A DNA stretch of 64,000 nt from Bacteroidota bacterium (GCA_023430465.1 JAEZAM010000113.1:1-64000); one strand, 5' to 3'; shown: positions 16,757-26,110, counted from the stretch's first letter. Notes: generated by a model from the letters alone, not told the origin. A program made the numbers and translations.

Positions 16757-17804
16757 CTGTGACCTGTTTATCTTTTTTTGTTGCCGGCTCTGCCGGCCCT
16801 GTTTCATTTTTATCCCTGAATACCTTTCTTATTCCCAGAATCAGCAAACTACCTGCCAGTGCCGGTACGATGAGGTTGATGAACCAAATACTCACCGATG
16901 TAAGACCAATACCAAGTGCATTGCCACTGAACAGGCCGATCAGTTTCAGGCTGACCGTACCCCTCAAACCCAGATCGGTGAACAAGGCAATGGTTGGAAT
17001 CACTGCCATCACCAGGAACGAGAGGCTTACTGCCCACCAGCATTGCCACCAGGAAAGCGATACATCAAAGATCAGGAACAAAAGATAGTACTGAACTATG
17101 AATACGGCAAACCTGAGTGCTGATAAGGACAGGAGTTGTACCAGTAAAGTTGCATTAAATGCCCCCAGCGCTTCCACCAGCCAGGCAAATTTCCGCAGGA
17201 TTCCCACGCGGTTTATATGACGGACCAGCCATGACAGGCGGAAATAAAATAACGTTAAAAGAACGAGTGCACCGAGCGTACCATACAGGATCACATCCAG
17301 CCAGAATATGCTCAACACATTACCCGTTGCAAGGTTCGCGCGGAGAAAGACGATTCCAAGGGCTCCCATCAGCAGGGTGATCAGCAACTGGGTAAGACTG
17401 CCTGTAATGGTCAGGGAAATTGCCCGCAACCTGTTTCCTTCCTCCATGTACAACACCCGGCCGAGGTATTCACCAACACGATTCGGCGTGGTGACTGAGA
17501 ACGAGACGCCGGAAAGCACTGCCTTGAATGCGGTCATGAATCCCACCTCCTGCACCCGCCTTACTGCCACCTGCCACTTCAGGGCCTCGATGCCCCAATT
17601 GCAGAACATCAGCAGGATGACGATGATGAAATGCACGATCAGCCCTGAACCCGATGACTTGATGTGTTGCCAGGATTGTTCCAGCCCGGGCTGATGGCGG
17701 AGTTGCTGGAAAATGGACCAGGACAGCCAGCAGAAAAGAACAGGTCCAAGGACCCAGCGGATAAATAGGGCGATATTTTTTTTATGTCTACTTTTATCGT
17801 TCAT
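16740..17804 (-). CDS. flippase-like membrane protein (UPF0104/LPG synthase TM family)
   Basis: A 354-residue polytopic protein with about eight hydrophobic helices. The segment SGVSFSVTTPNRVGEYLGR is the signature of the lysylphosphatidylglycerol-synthase transmembrane (flippase-like) family, and ALFTDLGLRG lies near the C-terminal helices. Family members are thought to move or modify lipid-linked substrates; without the synthetase domain of MprF the substrate is unknown. The frame is open to 18095, but that extension runs antisense through ruvC; the ATG at 17804 (MNDKSRHKK) is chosen. Divergent from ruvC with 48 bases between. DUF3108 follows with an overlap, suggesting a joint envelope role (inference). 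Confidence 0.88.
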   Translation of the reverse strand: MNDKSRHKKNIALFIRWVLGPVLFCWLSWSIFQQLRHQPGLEQSWQHIKSSGSGLIVHFIIVILLMFCNWGIEALKWQVAVRRVQEVGFMTAFKAVLSGVSFSVTTPNRVGEYLGRVLYMEEGNRLRAISLTITGSLTQLLITLLMGALGIVFLRANLATGNVLSIFWLDVILYGTLGALVLLTLFYFRLSWLVRHINRVGILRKFAWLVEALGAFNATLLVQLLSLSALRFAVFIVQYYLLFLIFDVSLSWWQCWWAVSLSFLVMAVIPTIALFTDLGLRGTVSLKLIGLFSGNALGIGLTSVSIWFINLIVPALAGSLLILGIRKVFRDKNETGPAEPATKKDKQVTDEWNN

Positions 17805-17852
17805 TTCCAAACACAGTGACTGGCTTGTCCATCCTGTAAAAATACAGACCCC

Positions 17853-18413
17853 TTGCAAAAGCATCCGAAAATAATACTCGGCATTGACCCCGGCACCCTG
17901 ATGATGGGTTATGGGATCATTGAGATCAGCCAGGCCAGGTTGACTATGCGGGAAATGCATACGTTGAAGCTCTCCCCTCGGCTCGATAACTATCATCGCC
18001 TGCAGTTGATACACGAGAAGGTTACCTCGCTGATCCAGGAGTTCCGGCCACAGGAGTTTGCCATTGAGGCCCCTTTCTTTGGAAAAAACGTGCAAAGTAT
18101 GCTAAAGCTCGGCCGGGCGCAGGGCGTAGCCATCGCCGCGGCCATGAGCGCGGGCATACCGGTTACCGAATACTCACCACGTAAAGTAAAACAGTCGATC
18201 ACGGGGAATGGCAATGCAGATAAAGAGCAGGTCTGGAAAATGCTGCAACATTACCTGAACATCAAAGAAGCTCCCAAATATTATGATGCGACGGATGCGC
18301 TGGCGATCGCGCTGTGCCATCATTTTCAGGGCCAAATGCCGATCTCGAAAGCTGCAAAAACAGTGAGTTCCTGGGAGGAATTCGCAAAAAAAAATCCCTC
18401 ACGCGTCCGTTGA
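17853..18413 (+). CDS. ruvC: Holliday junction resolvase RuvC
   Basis: Endonuclease that cuts four-way DNA junctions with RuvAB during recombination and repair. The 186-residue protein begins with ILGIDPGT (first catalytic Asp). It continues with FAIEAPFFGKN (catalytic Glu and the conserved DNA-binding loop), GRAQGVAIAAA and YSPRKVKQSITGNGNADKEQV, and ends with YDATDALAIALCHH, which supplies the last two acidic residues. The start is TTG (17853), unusual here but placed just before the first beta strand. It is convergent with HIT, 11 bases apart. Confidence 0.97.
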   Translation: MQKHPKIILGIDPGTLMMGYGIIEISQARLTMREMHTLKLSPRLDNYHRLQLIHEKVTSLIQEFRPQEFAIEAPFFGKNVQSMLKLGRAQGVAIAAAMSAGIPVTEYSPRKVKQSITGNGNADKEQVWKMLQHYLNIKEAPKYYDATDALAIALCHHFQGQMPISKAAKTVSSWEEFAKKNPSRVR

Positions 18414-18424
18414 AAGAATGGTTG

Positions 18425-18817
18425 CTATTTTAATCCCGCTACGATTCGTTGCTGAATTTCCCTCATCTTTTCCTCCGATACTTTCATCTTTGGCTGCGTG
18501 AAATTAAGGTCGTTGGCTGTGTTGATGGGGATCAGGTGAAGATGGGCATGTGGCACTTCAAGGCCGATCACTGAGATACCGCAACGATTGCAGGGAAAGT
18601 TTGCTTCTATGGACCGGGCAATCGGCTGCGCAAACACCAGCAGGTTGGCCAGGTATTCGGCGGGAAGATCGAAGAGTTTGTCTACAGGCTGCTTTGGCAC
18701 TACCAGCACATGCCCTTCACGGAGCGGTGCTATGTCGAGAAACGCAAAGAAACGATCATCCTCCGCAATCTTATAGGAAGGAATTTCACCGCTGATGATT
18801 TTTGTAAAAATGGACAT
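18425..18817 (-). CDS. HIT-family nucleotide hydrolase/transferase
   Basis: A 130-residue cytosolic protein of the histidine-triad superfamily. The catalytic triad is HAHLHLIP (His-x-His-x-His, about residues 98-103), and the N terminus IFTKIISGEIPSYKIAEDD with FLDIAPLREGHVLVVPK matches bacterial HinT-like members, which hydrolyse nucleoside phosphoramidates or AMP-lysine. The frame extends upstream to 18946, but the ATG at 18817 gives the family N terminus. A promoter with both consensus boxes lies 71-103 bases upstream. Convergent with ruvC. Confidence 0.95.
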   Translation of the reverse strand: MSIFTKIISGEIPSYKIAEDDRFFAFLDIAPLREGHVLVVPKQPVDKLFDLPAEYLANLLVFAQPIARSIEANFPCNRCGISVIGLEVPHAHLHLIPINTANDLNFTQPKMKVSEEKMREIQQRIVAGLK

Positions 18818-18887
18818 GTTGCGCCGGGTTTTTGAAAAAAGATAATATATAATATGGTTTAAATATCGCCTCACCACAATATACCGG

Positions 18888-18920
18888 CAAAAATATTGTT
18901 TATTGACAAGCCAGAACAAA
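18888..18920 (-). promoter_or_regulatory. consensus Bacteroidota promoter for the HIT gene
   Basis: On the minus strand TTTG (18917-18920), 21 bases, then TATTTTTG (18888-18895). Both boxes match the published Bacteroides sigma consensus TTTG-N19-21-TAnnTTTG. It would give a leader of about 65 bases for the HIT gene. Confidence 0.6.
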
Positions 18921-18990
18921 TGATATCCCGCGGGCAGATACTTCACCCGAACCCGCAGGATTACATAACTTTAACGGCCAAATCAATTCT

Positions 18991-21060
18991 ATGTCAAAAG
19001 CTGCCGGCTGCCTCCTTGCGGCCTTGTTTCTTTTCTTTTCCGCCAATGCCCAGGATATCCCTGATGATACGCTCTCCCTCAGCGAGGTGACAATAAGGGC
19101 TTTCGAAAAAAACAAGTCGTTTGAAAACGCTCCCGGTGTCCGTGTGATTTATATCACCAATGCCGACCGGAACAATAAAACCTCGCTCGTCCAGGCCTTC
19201 AATACCGTGGCGGGTGTAAGAATGGAAGAACGTTCTCCGGGCAGTTACCGGTTGAACATCCGCGGCAGTTCCCTCCGCTCTCCATTTGGTGTCCGGAACG
19301 TAAAGGTGTACTGGAATGATATTCCCATTACCGATCCGGGCGGCAATACCTATTTCAACCAGTTTGCCTACAATAATTTCTCACACATAGAAATCGCAAA
19401 GGGTCCTGCTGCAAGTATGTATGGTGCGGGAACAGGTGGACTCATTCTCGTCAATAACCTTGACCGCTGGGCGCCAGGCGTCAGCGCTGAATATGTCACT
19501 GGCAGCTATGGCCTGCATAATATTTTTGCAACAGCAAAATTCGGGACAACAGAAAACCAGAACCAGGTAACCTATTCGCACAATGAGAACGATGGCTACC
19601 GGGTTCAATCCGCCATGCGGCGTGATAACCTGTCCTGGATCTCGCGTATCCGCGTGTCAGGGCGGCAGGAGATAACGGGTTCGCTGCTGTTCAGCGACAT
19701 GTATTATCAAACACCGGGCGCTCTCAACGCAGCAGAGTTTGCCGCAAACCCGAAAGCTGCAAGACCCGCGGGTGGCGGATTTCCAAGTGCCGTCAATGCA
19801 AAGGCTGCCATCTACCAGAAGAATCTTACAGCCGGCTTCACAAGCCGCTATGCATTCACGGAATCATTTCATAATGTAACCACGCTGTACGGCGCGTTCA
19901 ACCAGGTGAAAAACTCTGCCATCCGCAACTACGAAAGAAGAAATGAGCCCCAGTTCGGCGGACGCACCCTGTTTTCCTGGAGAAAACCGCTGGATGCTGC
20001 CAACGAACTGAAACTGGTAGCCGGCGCTGAGTTTCAGCAGGGCTATTTCAATACGCAGGTGGCCAGGAACCTGAATGCCGCCCCGGATACCATACAAACA
20101 AACGATGACATCAGCTACACAGCATTGAGTGTCTTTGTGCAGGGCGATATCAGCTTTGCGGACAACTGGGAAGTGACGGCCGGACTGAGCCTCAACCGGA
20201 ACAAGGTTTCATTTTCACGCCTTTCCTCCTATCCTGTTCTGCAACAACGCCGGACCTATGATAATGAACTTGCACCCCGTATTTCGGTGACGAGAAAGAT
20301 CGGTAAATCTTTTACTGCAGTGGCTACGGTATCAAGAGGATTTTCACCACCAACCATCGCAGAACTGCTTCCATCAACCGGCGTGATCAGCACCGATCTC
20401 GAAGCCGAGGAAGGATGGAATTACGAATTGACCCTTCGCCAGTTTGTACTTGGAAAGCGACTTAAACTCGAAGCCACGGGGTTTTATTTCAAACTGAACC
20501 AGGCATTGGTTCAACGACGTGATCTGAGCGGTGCAGATTTTTTCATCAATGCCGGTGATGTAAAACAAAAAGGGGTTGAGCTGAGCGCTGATTATATGTA
20601 TACACCAGCCAGGAACAGGTTTATTGATAATGTCAGCATCATGGCTGCCTACACCTATAATCATTTCCGCTATGGCGAATTTGTAAAAGGTGTGGATACA
20701 TTTTCTACAAATAAAGTTCCCAGCGTTCCGGCAAACAGTTTCTCCTTACTGGCGGACATCACGTTCAAGCGCGGTATTTATGTTAACCTCACCTGGTTCA
20801 ATGCGTCACGCATTTACCTGAATGATGCAAACACTGCATTTGCAAAAGGCTATGAAGTTGCCGGTGCAAGGCTTGGCTGGAAAACGAAATGGGGCAACAA
20901 AACAAAAACCAGCATTTACGCTGGTATTGATAATATCTTCGATGAGGTGTATAGCCTCGGGAATGATATCAATGCTGCAGGTGGGAGATATTACAATGCA
21001 GCCAACCCCCGGAACTATTATGCCGGGATCGCCATACAGCTAAACCCCGGCAGGAAGTGA
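18991..21060 (+). CDS. TonB-dependent outer-membrane receptor
   Basis: A 689-residue outer-membrane receptor. Signal peptide MSKAAGCLLAALFLFFSANAQ, then directly a plug domain (about residues 30-160: LSEVTIRAFEK, LNIRGSS, GPAASMYGAGTGGLILV) and a 22-strand-type barrel ending in a Tyr/Ile-rich last strand (YYAGIAIQLNPGRK). It lacks the N-terminal carboxypeptidase-like domain common in this phylum and is compact, which fits receptors for metal chelates or cofactors rather than SusC-type glycan importers. The ligand is unknown. No partner gene is adjacent. TAACTTTA at 18966 may be its -7 box. Its stop codon touches that of convergent greA. Confidence 0.92.
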   Translation: MSKAAGCLLAALFLFFSANAQDIPDDTLSLSEVTIRAFEKNKSFENAPGVRVIYITNADRNNKTSLVQAFNTVAGVRMEERSPGSYRLNIRGSSLRSPFGVRNVKVYWNDIPITDPGGNTYFNQFAYNNFSHIEIAKGPAASMYGAGTGGLILVNNLDRWAPGVSAEYVTGSYGLHNIFATAKFGTTENQNQVTYSHNENDGYRVQSAMRRDNLSWISRIRVSGRQEITGSLLFSDMYYQTPGALNAAEFAANPKAARPAGGGFPSAVNAKAAIYQKNLTAGFTSRYAFTESFHNVTTLYGAFNQVKNSAIRNYERRNEPQFGGRTLFSWRKPLDAANELKLVAGAEFQQGYFNTQVARNLNAAPDTIQTNDDISYTALSVFVQGDISFADNWEVTAGLSLNRNKVSFSRLSSYPVLQQRRTYDNELAPRISVTRKIGKSFTAVATVSRGFSPPTIAELLPSTGVISTDLEAEEGWNYELTLRQFVLGKRLKLEATGFYFKLNQALVQRRDLSGADFFINAGDVKQKGVELSADYMYTPARNRFIDNVSIMAAYTYNHFRYGEFVKGVDTFSTNKVPSVPANSFSLLADITFKRGIYVNLTWFNASRIYLNDANTAFAKGYEVAGARLGWKTKWGNKTKTSIYAGIDNIFDEVYSLGNDINAAGGRYYNAANPRNYYAGIAIQLNPGRK

Positions 21061-21534
21061 TCAGGTTGTGATCTTCTCAATGTTGAATTTGATAAGACCG
21101 GCGGGTGCCTGGACCTCTGCGGTCTCGCCAACAGTCTTGCCAAGCAGTCCTTTTCCGATCGGCGATGAAATGGAGATCTTTCCCGCTTTGAGGTCGGCTT
21201 CTTTCTCGCCAACGATCTGGTAAGTCACCTGCTTTTTTGTATTCAGATTGGTGACCGTCACTTTTGTAAGTATGGATACCCGGCTGGTATCGATATTTGA
21301 TTCGTCAAGCACCCGGATATTCGCCATGGTGCTTTCAAACGCGGCGATTTTTGCTTCCAGGATACCTTGCGCTTCTTTGGCAGCATCGTACTCTGCATTT
21401 TCTTTCAGGTCACCCTTTTCCCTTGCTTCGGCAATAGCGCGGCTGGCTGCCGGGCGGTCAACACCTTTCATGCGCTGCAGCTCGGCTTTCATTTGTTCCA
21501 ACGTCTCCTTCGTTACATACTGAATCGCGCTCAT
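21061..21534 (-). CDS. greA: transcription elongation factor GreA
   Basis: Rescues backtracked RNA polymerase by stimulating transcript cleavage. The 157-residue length is that of the family. An N-terminal coiled coil (about residues 1-75, YVTKETLEQMKAEL to EARE-KGDLKENAEYDAAKE) carries the acidic tip residues (D and E in GDLKENAEYD). The C-terminal FKBP-like domain ends with SPIGKGLLGKTVGE. A strong Shine-Dalgarno sequence precedes the ATG. Upstream is a hairpin with a T-run and, beyond it, a -7 box. Convergent with the TonB receptor gene, with no base between the stop codons. Confidence 0.97.
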   Translation of the reverse strand: MSAIQYVTKETLEQMKAELQRMKGVDRPAASRAIAEAREKGDLKENAEYDAAKEAQGILEAKIAAFESTMANIRVLDESNIDTSRVSILTKVTVTNLNTKKQVTYQIVGEKEADLKAGKISISSPIGKGLLGKTVGETAEVQAPAGLIKFNIEKITT

Positions 21535-21537
21535 AGA

Positions 21538-21546
21538 TCCTCCTTT
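21538..21546 (-). promoter_or_regulatory. strong Shine-Dalgarno site of greA
   Basis: AAAGGAGGA lies three bases before the greA ATG. Strong sites are uncommon in Bacteroidota, where translation initiation is mostly not Shine-Dalgarno driven, and most starts in this window have none. Confidence 0.75.
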
Positions 21547-21556
21547 GGTATTAATG

Positions 21557-21596
21557 AAAAAAATAGCAACGCCCCAGTAGTTAACTGAAGCGTTGC
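21557..21596 (-). terminator. intrinsic terminator upstream of greA
   Basis: On the minus strand GCAACGC / GCGTTGC (21590-21596 with 21566-21572) encloses a nested CAGT/ACTG pair and is followed by TATTTTTTT. It can end transcripts of the 2-hydroxyacid dehydrogenase gene. If the -7 box at 21605 is used, it sits inside the greA leader. Confidence 0.85.
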
Positions 21597-21604
21597 GATT
21601 GGAT

Positions 21605-21612
21605 CAAAGATA
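21605..21612 (-). promoter_or_regulatory. candidate greA -7 box
   Basis: TATCTTTG on the minus strand matches TAnnTTTG exactly. The nearest TTG upstream is 16 bases away, shorter than ideal, so this is tentative. It lies between the dehydrogenase stop codon and the hairpin before greA. Confidence 0.4.
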
Positions 21613-21634
21613 TTAAAGTTTTTTAGAACAATAT

Positions 21635-22561
21635 CTAACGCATTCCTAATTTTTGAAGCAGCACCTCCGCCATTTTCACGCTTGCCTCGAAGCTGTAACC
21701 CGCTATGTGCGGGGTTAAGATAACATTCGGCTGGGCAAGCAGCCAGTTAATCTGCTCCTGCTCTGACGCCGTATAAGTCTCCAGCTTTTCATTCTCAAGG
21801 ACGTCCAGTCCCGCCCCCCTTAGCTTGCTCTCTTTCAGCGCCATGATAAGATCCGGAGTACTGATCACCTTGCCCCTCGACGCGTTGAGGAGATAGGGCT
21901 GCCTTTGCAGACTGTTGAAAAATGACGTATTGCCCATGTGCAGGGTCTCGCTGTTCAGGGGTACGTGGAAGCTGATGACATCTGCATACCGCGCGATCTG
22001 TTCCAGGTTTGCTTCCTTGATATACCCGCCCCCGAACCCGAACTTATATTTATCATAAGCAAGCACGGTTACATTGAATGGCTGCAGCAGGCTTACAAAT
22101 GTGGAGCCGGTATGTCCATAACCGATCACACCTACCGTCTTGCCTGAAAGCTCGGTCCCCCGGTTCTCATCCCGACGCCAAAGACCCTGGCGGATTTCCT
22201 CCTGCGATGAGTTTATCTTATTCATCAGGTTTAGCAACAACCCGAGTGAATGTTCAGCCACGGCAAGCCTGTTTCCTTCCGGGCTGCTGACACACTTGAT
22301 CCCCTGTGCTGTTGCATATTCCACATCGATCAATTCCATGCCACTCCCGAGTCTGCCGATCCATTTGAGCTTATTTGCTCTTGATAAAAGTTCCCGGTTG
22401 ATGGGCAATCTGGTTGTAACCACGAGTCCCTCCAGGTCATGAATCCGGGTAAGCAGCTCATCGTAAGTGATGGCTGGTTCATAGAAAACCTCGTAACCAT
22501 TCTTGCGCAGTTTGTCCGCCAGGAGCTCATGTGCCTTGCCGGTGATGATAACTTTGTTCAT
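21635..22561 (-). CDS. D-isomer-specific 2-hydroxyacid dehydrogenase (phosphoglycerate dehydrogenase-like)
   Basis: A 308-residue NAD(H)-dependent oxidoreductase of the D-2-hydroxyacid dehydrogenase family. The Rossmann motif is VGVIGYGHTGS (about residues 143-153). The substrate and catalytic residues are the Arg in LNASRGKVIS (about 227-236), the Glu in LDVLENEKLE and the His in LTPHIAGYS (about 285-293). It lacks the ACT domain of long SerA proteins. It could be a 3-phosphoglycerate dehydrogenase for serine synthesis or a related enzyme; no serC or serB is nearby to decide. rsmA is 16 bases upstream on the same strand, so the pair is probably cotranscribed. Confidence 0.92.
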   Translation of the reverse strand: MNKVIITGKAHELLADKLRKNGYEVFYEPAITYDELLTRIHDLEGLVVTTRLPINRELLSRANKLKWIGRLGSGMELIDVEYATAQGIKCVSSPEGNRLAVAEHSLGLLLNLMNKINSSQEEIRQGLWRRDENRGTELSGKTVGVIGYGHTGSTFVSLLQPFNVTVLAYDKYKFGFGGGYIKEANLEQIARYADVISFHVPLNSETLHMGNTSFFNSLQRQPYLLNASRGKVISTPDLIMALKESKLRGAGLDVLENEKLETYTASEQEQINWLLAQPNVILTPHIAGYSFEASVKMAEVLLQKLGMR

Positions 22562-22577
22562 TGATTATTGGATCGAT

Positions 22578-23330
22578 TTATTTTAATCGAAATGTGAGTT
22601 CCGCAAATTGCTCAACCGTAAGTTGTTCTGCCCGCTTATCAAACAATGGATCTTTCAGCACCTCGCTGTCGAAGATACCTTTCACGGCATTGCGCAATGT
22701 TTTTCTTCTTTGATTAAAAGCAGTTTTCACAACCAGAAACATATCTTTCTCTGAACGCATGACTGGCGGTGCAGGATTCGGCAGCAGCCTGATCACGCCA
22801 CTTTGAACTTTGGGTGGCGGGTTAAACGCCTGTGCATCTACATCAAATAAATATTCGACAGTGAAGAACGCCTGCATGAGTACACTCAGCACACCGTAGA
22901 CCTTGCTGCCCTCTTTTGCTGCGGCCCGCTCTGCCACTTCTTTTTGAAACATGCCTATCACGCACTGTACGTCTGCTTTCCAGTCGAGTATCCTGAATAG
23001 TATCTGGGTGGAAATGTTATAGGGGAAATTTCCAATTACGGTAAATGGTCCACTGAACGGCTGTTCAATATCCAGGAAGCTGGCTTCGATGATCTTTCCG
23101 CGCAGCGATGGATATTTTTCCTGCAACCAGGCTACCTTTTCAGAATCCAGTTCTACCGCCTTGAAGCTGTAGCTGTCGTCCGTAATCAGGTATTTCGTCA
23201 GTGCACCACCACCGGGGCCTACCTCGAGCAACTGCGTGAAGGGATGCTCGTGGAGGGCAGCAACAATTTTCCGGCTGATATTCTCATCCTTCAGGAAATG
23301 CTGCCCCAGTGATTTTTTCAACGTGTACAT
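22578..23330 (-). CDS. rsmA: 16S rRNA (A1518/A1519) dimethyltransferase RsmA
   Basis: KsgA/RsmA dimethylates two adenines near the 3' end of 16S rRNA, a late step of 30S subunit assembly. The 250-residue product has the family start KKSLGQHFLKDENI, the SAM-binding motif LEVGPGGGALT (about residues 37-47), the N-x-P-Y active-site motif GNFPYNIS (about 103-110), and the C-terminal NPPPKVQSGVIRL and FNQRRKTLRN segments. The track from a TTG three codons upstream is possible; the ATG at 23330 matches the family start. It is followed after 16 bases by the dehydrogenase gene and preceded by the M14 gene with 38 bases between. Confidence 0.97.
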   Translation of the reverse strand: MYTLKKSLGQHFLKDENISRKIVAALHEHPFTQLLEVGPGGGALTKYLITDDSYSFKAVELDSEKVAWLQEKYPSLRGKIIEASFLDIEQPFSGPFTVIGNFPYNISTQILFRILDWKADVQCVIGMFQKEVAERAAAKEGSKVYGVLSVLMQAFFTVEYLFDVDAQAFNPPPKVQSGVIRLLPNPAPPVMRSEKDMFLVVKTAFNQRRKTLRNAVKGIFDSEVLKDPLFDKRAEQLTVEQFAELTFRLK

Positions 23331-23368
23331 GATATACAAATGTACATCAATTCATCGCGGACGCCTGT

Positions 23369-26110
23369 TTACTCTTTTACAAACCTGGTGATGCCCAGCA
23401 ACTCACCCTGGCGGCCACGGACACGCAATACGAATACCTGACTGGCGTAAGCCGAGGTATTCACCTGGATATTGTTTGCTCCCGTTATTGCCTCCTTCCT
23501 GTAAATGATCTGACCGGAGAGGTTACTGATCTCGATATTCACCGGCTGCTGAATGGCCGTGACAAGTTGTATGGTAAGCTGATCGCTCGCAGGATTGGGG
23601 AAACAGCGTATAAGAAATCGGTTGGGATCATAATAAATGTTGATCACTTTGCTGAATGAGTATCTGCCATCCGTATCCACCTGCCTGATCCGGTAAAAAT
23701 TATTTCCTCCCGCCGGGGATACATCGAGGAAAGCATACGGCAACAACGTCACCTGGCCCAATGCCGTCCAGGTAGTACCATCATTTGATCGTTCAACTAT
23801 GAAATGGCTGTGGCGGTTATCTGCGATGGCGGCCCAGTTCAGCTCGGCCTGGCCCGATATATTCAAACGTCCGTAGAAGTCAAGGAACTCGACCGGCAAT
23901 GTAATCAGCGGGTCTGTTGTTTTTACGACCATGATCTCATCGATGTAGAACCCGTCATCTTCACTGAATGCAAAACTATTGGCAGCGCCGGAAGTGAATA
24001 CGAAACGAAGATATACCTGCGCATTGCCATTATAAACTGAAAGGTCGAACAGTTCACGCGTCCACTCTTCCCTGATACCGGTCAATGCCGGCTGGCCATT
24101 AATGGTACTACCGTCTAATGTACCCGGCTCCTGCACGGTTGTGTTGCCAGGAATGGCTGTCCAGTTGGTGCCGTCTGTTGAAACCTGGACCTGGAGCTTA
24201 TCGCGAAAATTTTCAGCCCGGTGTTTTACCCAAAAACTCAATGTGGCTGATGTTGCATTATTCAGATCGAATGTATTCCGATAAGTGATGGTGCGCGTTG
24301 TGCTGGCGGGATAGTTTCCGCCAGGCGACTCCGACATGGCCCGGCTGCTGCCGCCGCCGTAGCCTGTACCTGCAGCGGTAAGGCCCCATGATGAAGTCGT
24401 CCAATTGGTAGTAATGGCTCCATCGAGATTATCATACAGGAGTTGCTGGGCATTGTAAAATTTGGTAACAGTATCATACCAGGTGATCCCACCGGTTTCA
24501 ATCTTCCAGGCAAAGCGAACCCGTTGGCCATTTGTCAAACCTGCTGGTAATGTATAGGGAACGCTTCCCGTCACAGCATTGCCATAGGTTGGGATGGTGC
24601 TGATAACCGGGGAGCCCGTTACCGTTATATTCTGAAGAGGAAGCAGCGTTACGGTCACAGGATCATTCTTCAGGCCGGTGCGGATCATTTCAAATTGCAT
24701 TGATCCTGCTTTTGCGTTCAGATTTAACGGCGAGGCATCCTGGAGGTTTACGTAAGAGCCGGCGGCAAGCAGGAGTTGCAGGTTCTGGAAAACGATCCCT
24801 TTACAAAGATTGATGATCTGGCTGGCAGGAGGCCAGAAGCTGCCATTTGCGCCGCCTGTGCCACCACCTGCGCCACCTTCGCCGGTCAGACCCATCACTT
24901 TTCCTTTGCTGGCCACTTCACCTTTCAGCATCCAGTCCTTCACTCCCCCGGCCACTTCATAGTCAAGCGCTTCATAACTATTTCCGGCACGCATCCCATT
25001 GTATTTGCCCATGGCAGCGGCGATATGGGTGTAGAATTTTCCATCAATGGGGGCCATTACGTTGGAGGAAAGACTCGGCCTGCCGAAAGGCAGGGAGTAA
25101 TATGGACCGTAAGCATGCTGATCGATCATCGCGGTGAGGTGATGAGACAAAGTAAAGTTGCGGATCGCCTGAGTCTCTGGTTCGGAAAATGCAGATGGCC
25201 CGTAATAAGTGCCTGCAGCGTAACTATTGCTTCCGCACGAGTTGGGATCACCCTGGATAGGTGCGCTGCAATTTCCCCAGTCAACACCCCAGTTACGGTT
25301 GAGATCAACGCCCTCATCACTGCCGGGATTGTTTCGCCGGTTCTTTCTCCAGCCTGCGCCGGCACCGCCATTGAGTCGATTGTATTCCCATCCATCGGGA
25401 TTCATACAGGGCACTATGAATATTTCCCTGTTATTGACAACGTCATGTATACGGGTATCAGTTGAATAGAACTGGCAAAGATACTGCATGAAAAATATCA
25501 TGCTTGATCCACCGATCGCTTCCCGCGCATGTTGAAGGCCGAGAAACAAAACTTCGGGTTCATCCTCGTCGGATGCCACCGCATCGGATATCTTGATGCA
25601 CCAGATATTCCGCCCCTCATGCGTCAGCCCCAGGGAGGTCTTGCTCGCAATGGTGGGGTAAGCCGCGACGAGTGCGTCCATGGCAGCTTCCATCTGGGCA
25701 AAACTATAATAGCCGCCAAAGCCTGATTGTACGGTAAAGGCGGTGGGCTTAGGGATGATGCGATCCACCGTGCTGTTTGGCTGCTCAAAGGCATAACGCG
25801 AAGCATCGTTCGGCTGTCGGGAGAACCAGGCCCGGTTTTGCTGCTCAAGATCAGCAATGATATCGTCAACAAGAATTTCATATCGTGTGCGCGATGTCTG
25901 CAGGCGTTGCATTTCCCGGGACCCAAGTTCGGTAACTATGGCCCCGTCTTCAGTGACCTGGTAGTGATCGATTTCCAATAAACCAATGAGTGCAGAACGC
26001 TCGGCTTTGGAAGGAGATGCGTAAATTTTTACGGAGCTGAACTTATGCTGTGCATGCAAGGCCAGCGGGAAGGTAGAAACCAGTATCAGGTAGCGGAGGA
26101 TAGTTTTCAT
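23369..26110 (-). CDS. M14 zinc carboxypeptidase with T9SS sorting domain
   Basis: A 913-residue secreted peptidase. Signal peptide MKTILRYLILVSTFPLALHAQ, propeptide-like region (about 22-125), then the M14 catalytic domain (about 130-430). Its zinc ligands are His and Glu of LQHAREAIGG and the His of MIDQHAYG. The substrate-binding Asn-Arg is in VDLNRNWG, and the Glu of MGLTGEGG is the likely general base. A beta module follows (about 440-560), then a jelly-roll of the choice-of-anchor type with IDEIMVVK (about 570-725), an FN3-like stretch, and a T9SS domain with CFPNPASDQL and a terminal basic FVKE. The likely role is extracellular peptide degradation. The metal-binding Glu and catalytic residues look intact. 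Confidence 0.93.
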   Translation of the reverse strand: MKTILRYLILVSTFPLALHAQHKFSSVKIYASPSKAERSALIGLLEIDHYQVTEDGAIVTELGSREMQRLQTSRTRYEILVDDIIADLEQQNRAWFSRQPNDASRYAFEQPNSTVDRIIPKPTAFTVQSGFGGYYSFAQMEAAMDALVAAYPTIASKTSLGLTHEGRNIWCIKISDAVASDEDEPEVLFLGLQHAREAIGGSSMIFFMQYLCQFYSTDTRIHDVVNNREIFIVPCMNPDGWEYNRLNGGAGAGWRKNRRNNPGSDEGVDLNRNWGVDWGNCSAPIQGDPNSCGSNSYAAGTYYGPSAFSEPETQAIRNFTLSHHLTAMIDQHAYGPYYSLPFGRPSLSSNVMAPIDGKFYTHIAAAMGKYNGMRAGNSYEALDYEVAGGVKDWMLKGEVASKGKVMGLTGEGGAGGGTGGANGSFWPPASQIINLCKGIVFQNLQLLLAAGSYVNLQDASPLNLNAKAGSMQFEMIRTGLKNDPVTVTLLPLQNITVTGSPVISTIPTYGNAVTGSVPYTLPAGLTNGQRVRFAWKIETGGITWYDTVTKFYNAQQLLYDNLDGAITTNWTTSSWGLTAAGTGYGGGSSRAMSESPGGNYPASTTRTITYRNTFDLNNATSATLSFWVKHRAENFRDKLQVQVSTDGTNWTAIPGNTTVQEPGTLDGSTINGQPALTGIREEWTRELFDLSVYNGNAQVYLRFVFTSGAANSFAFSEDDGFYIDEIMVVKTTDPLITLPVEFLDFYGRLNISGQAELNWAAIADNRHSHFIVERSNDGTTWTALGQVTLLPYAFLDVSPAGGNNFYRIRQVDTDGRYSFSKVINIYYDPNRFLIRCFPNPASDQLTIQLVTAIQQPVNIEISNLSGQIIYRKEAITGANNIQVNTSAYASQVFVLRVRGRQGELLGITRFVKE

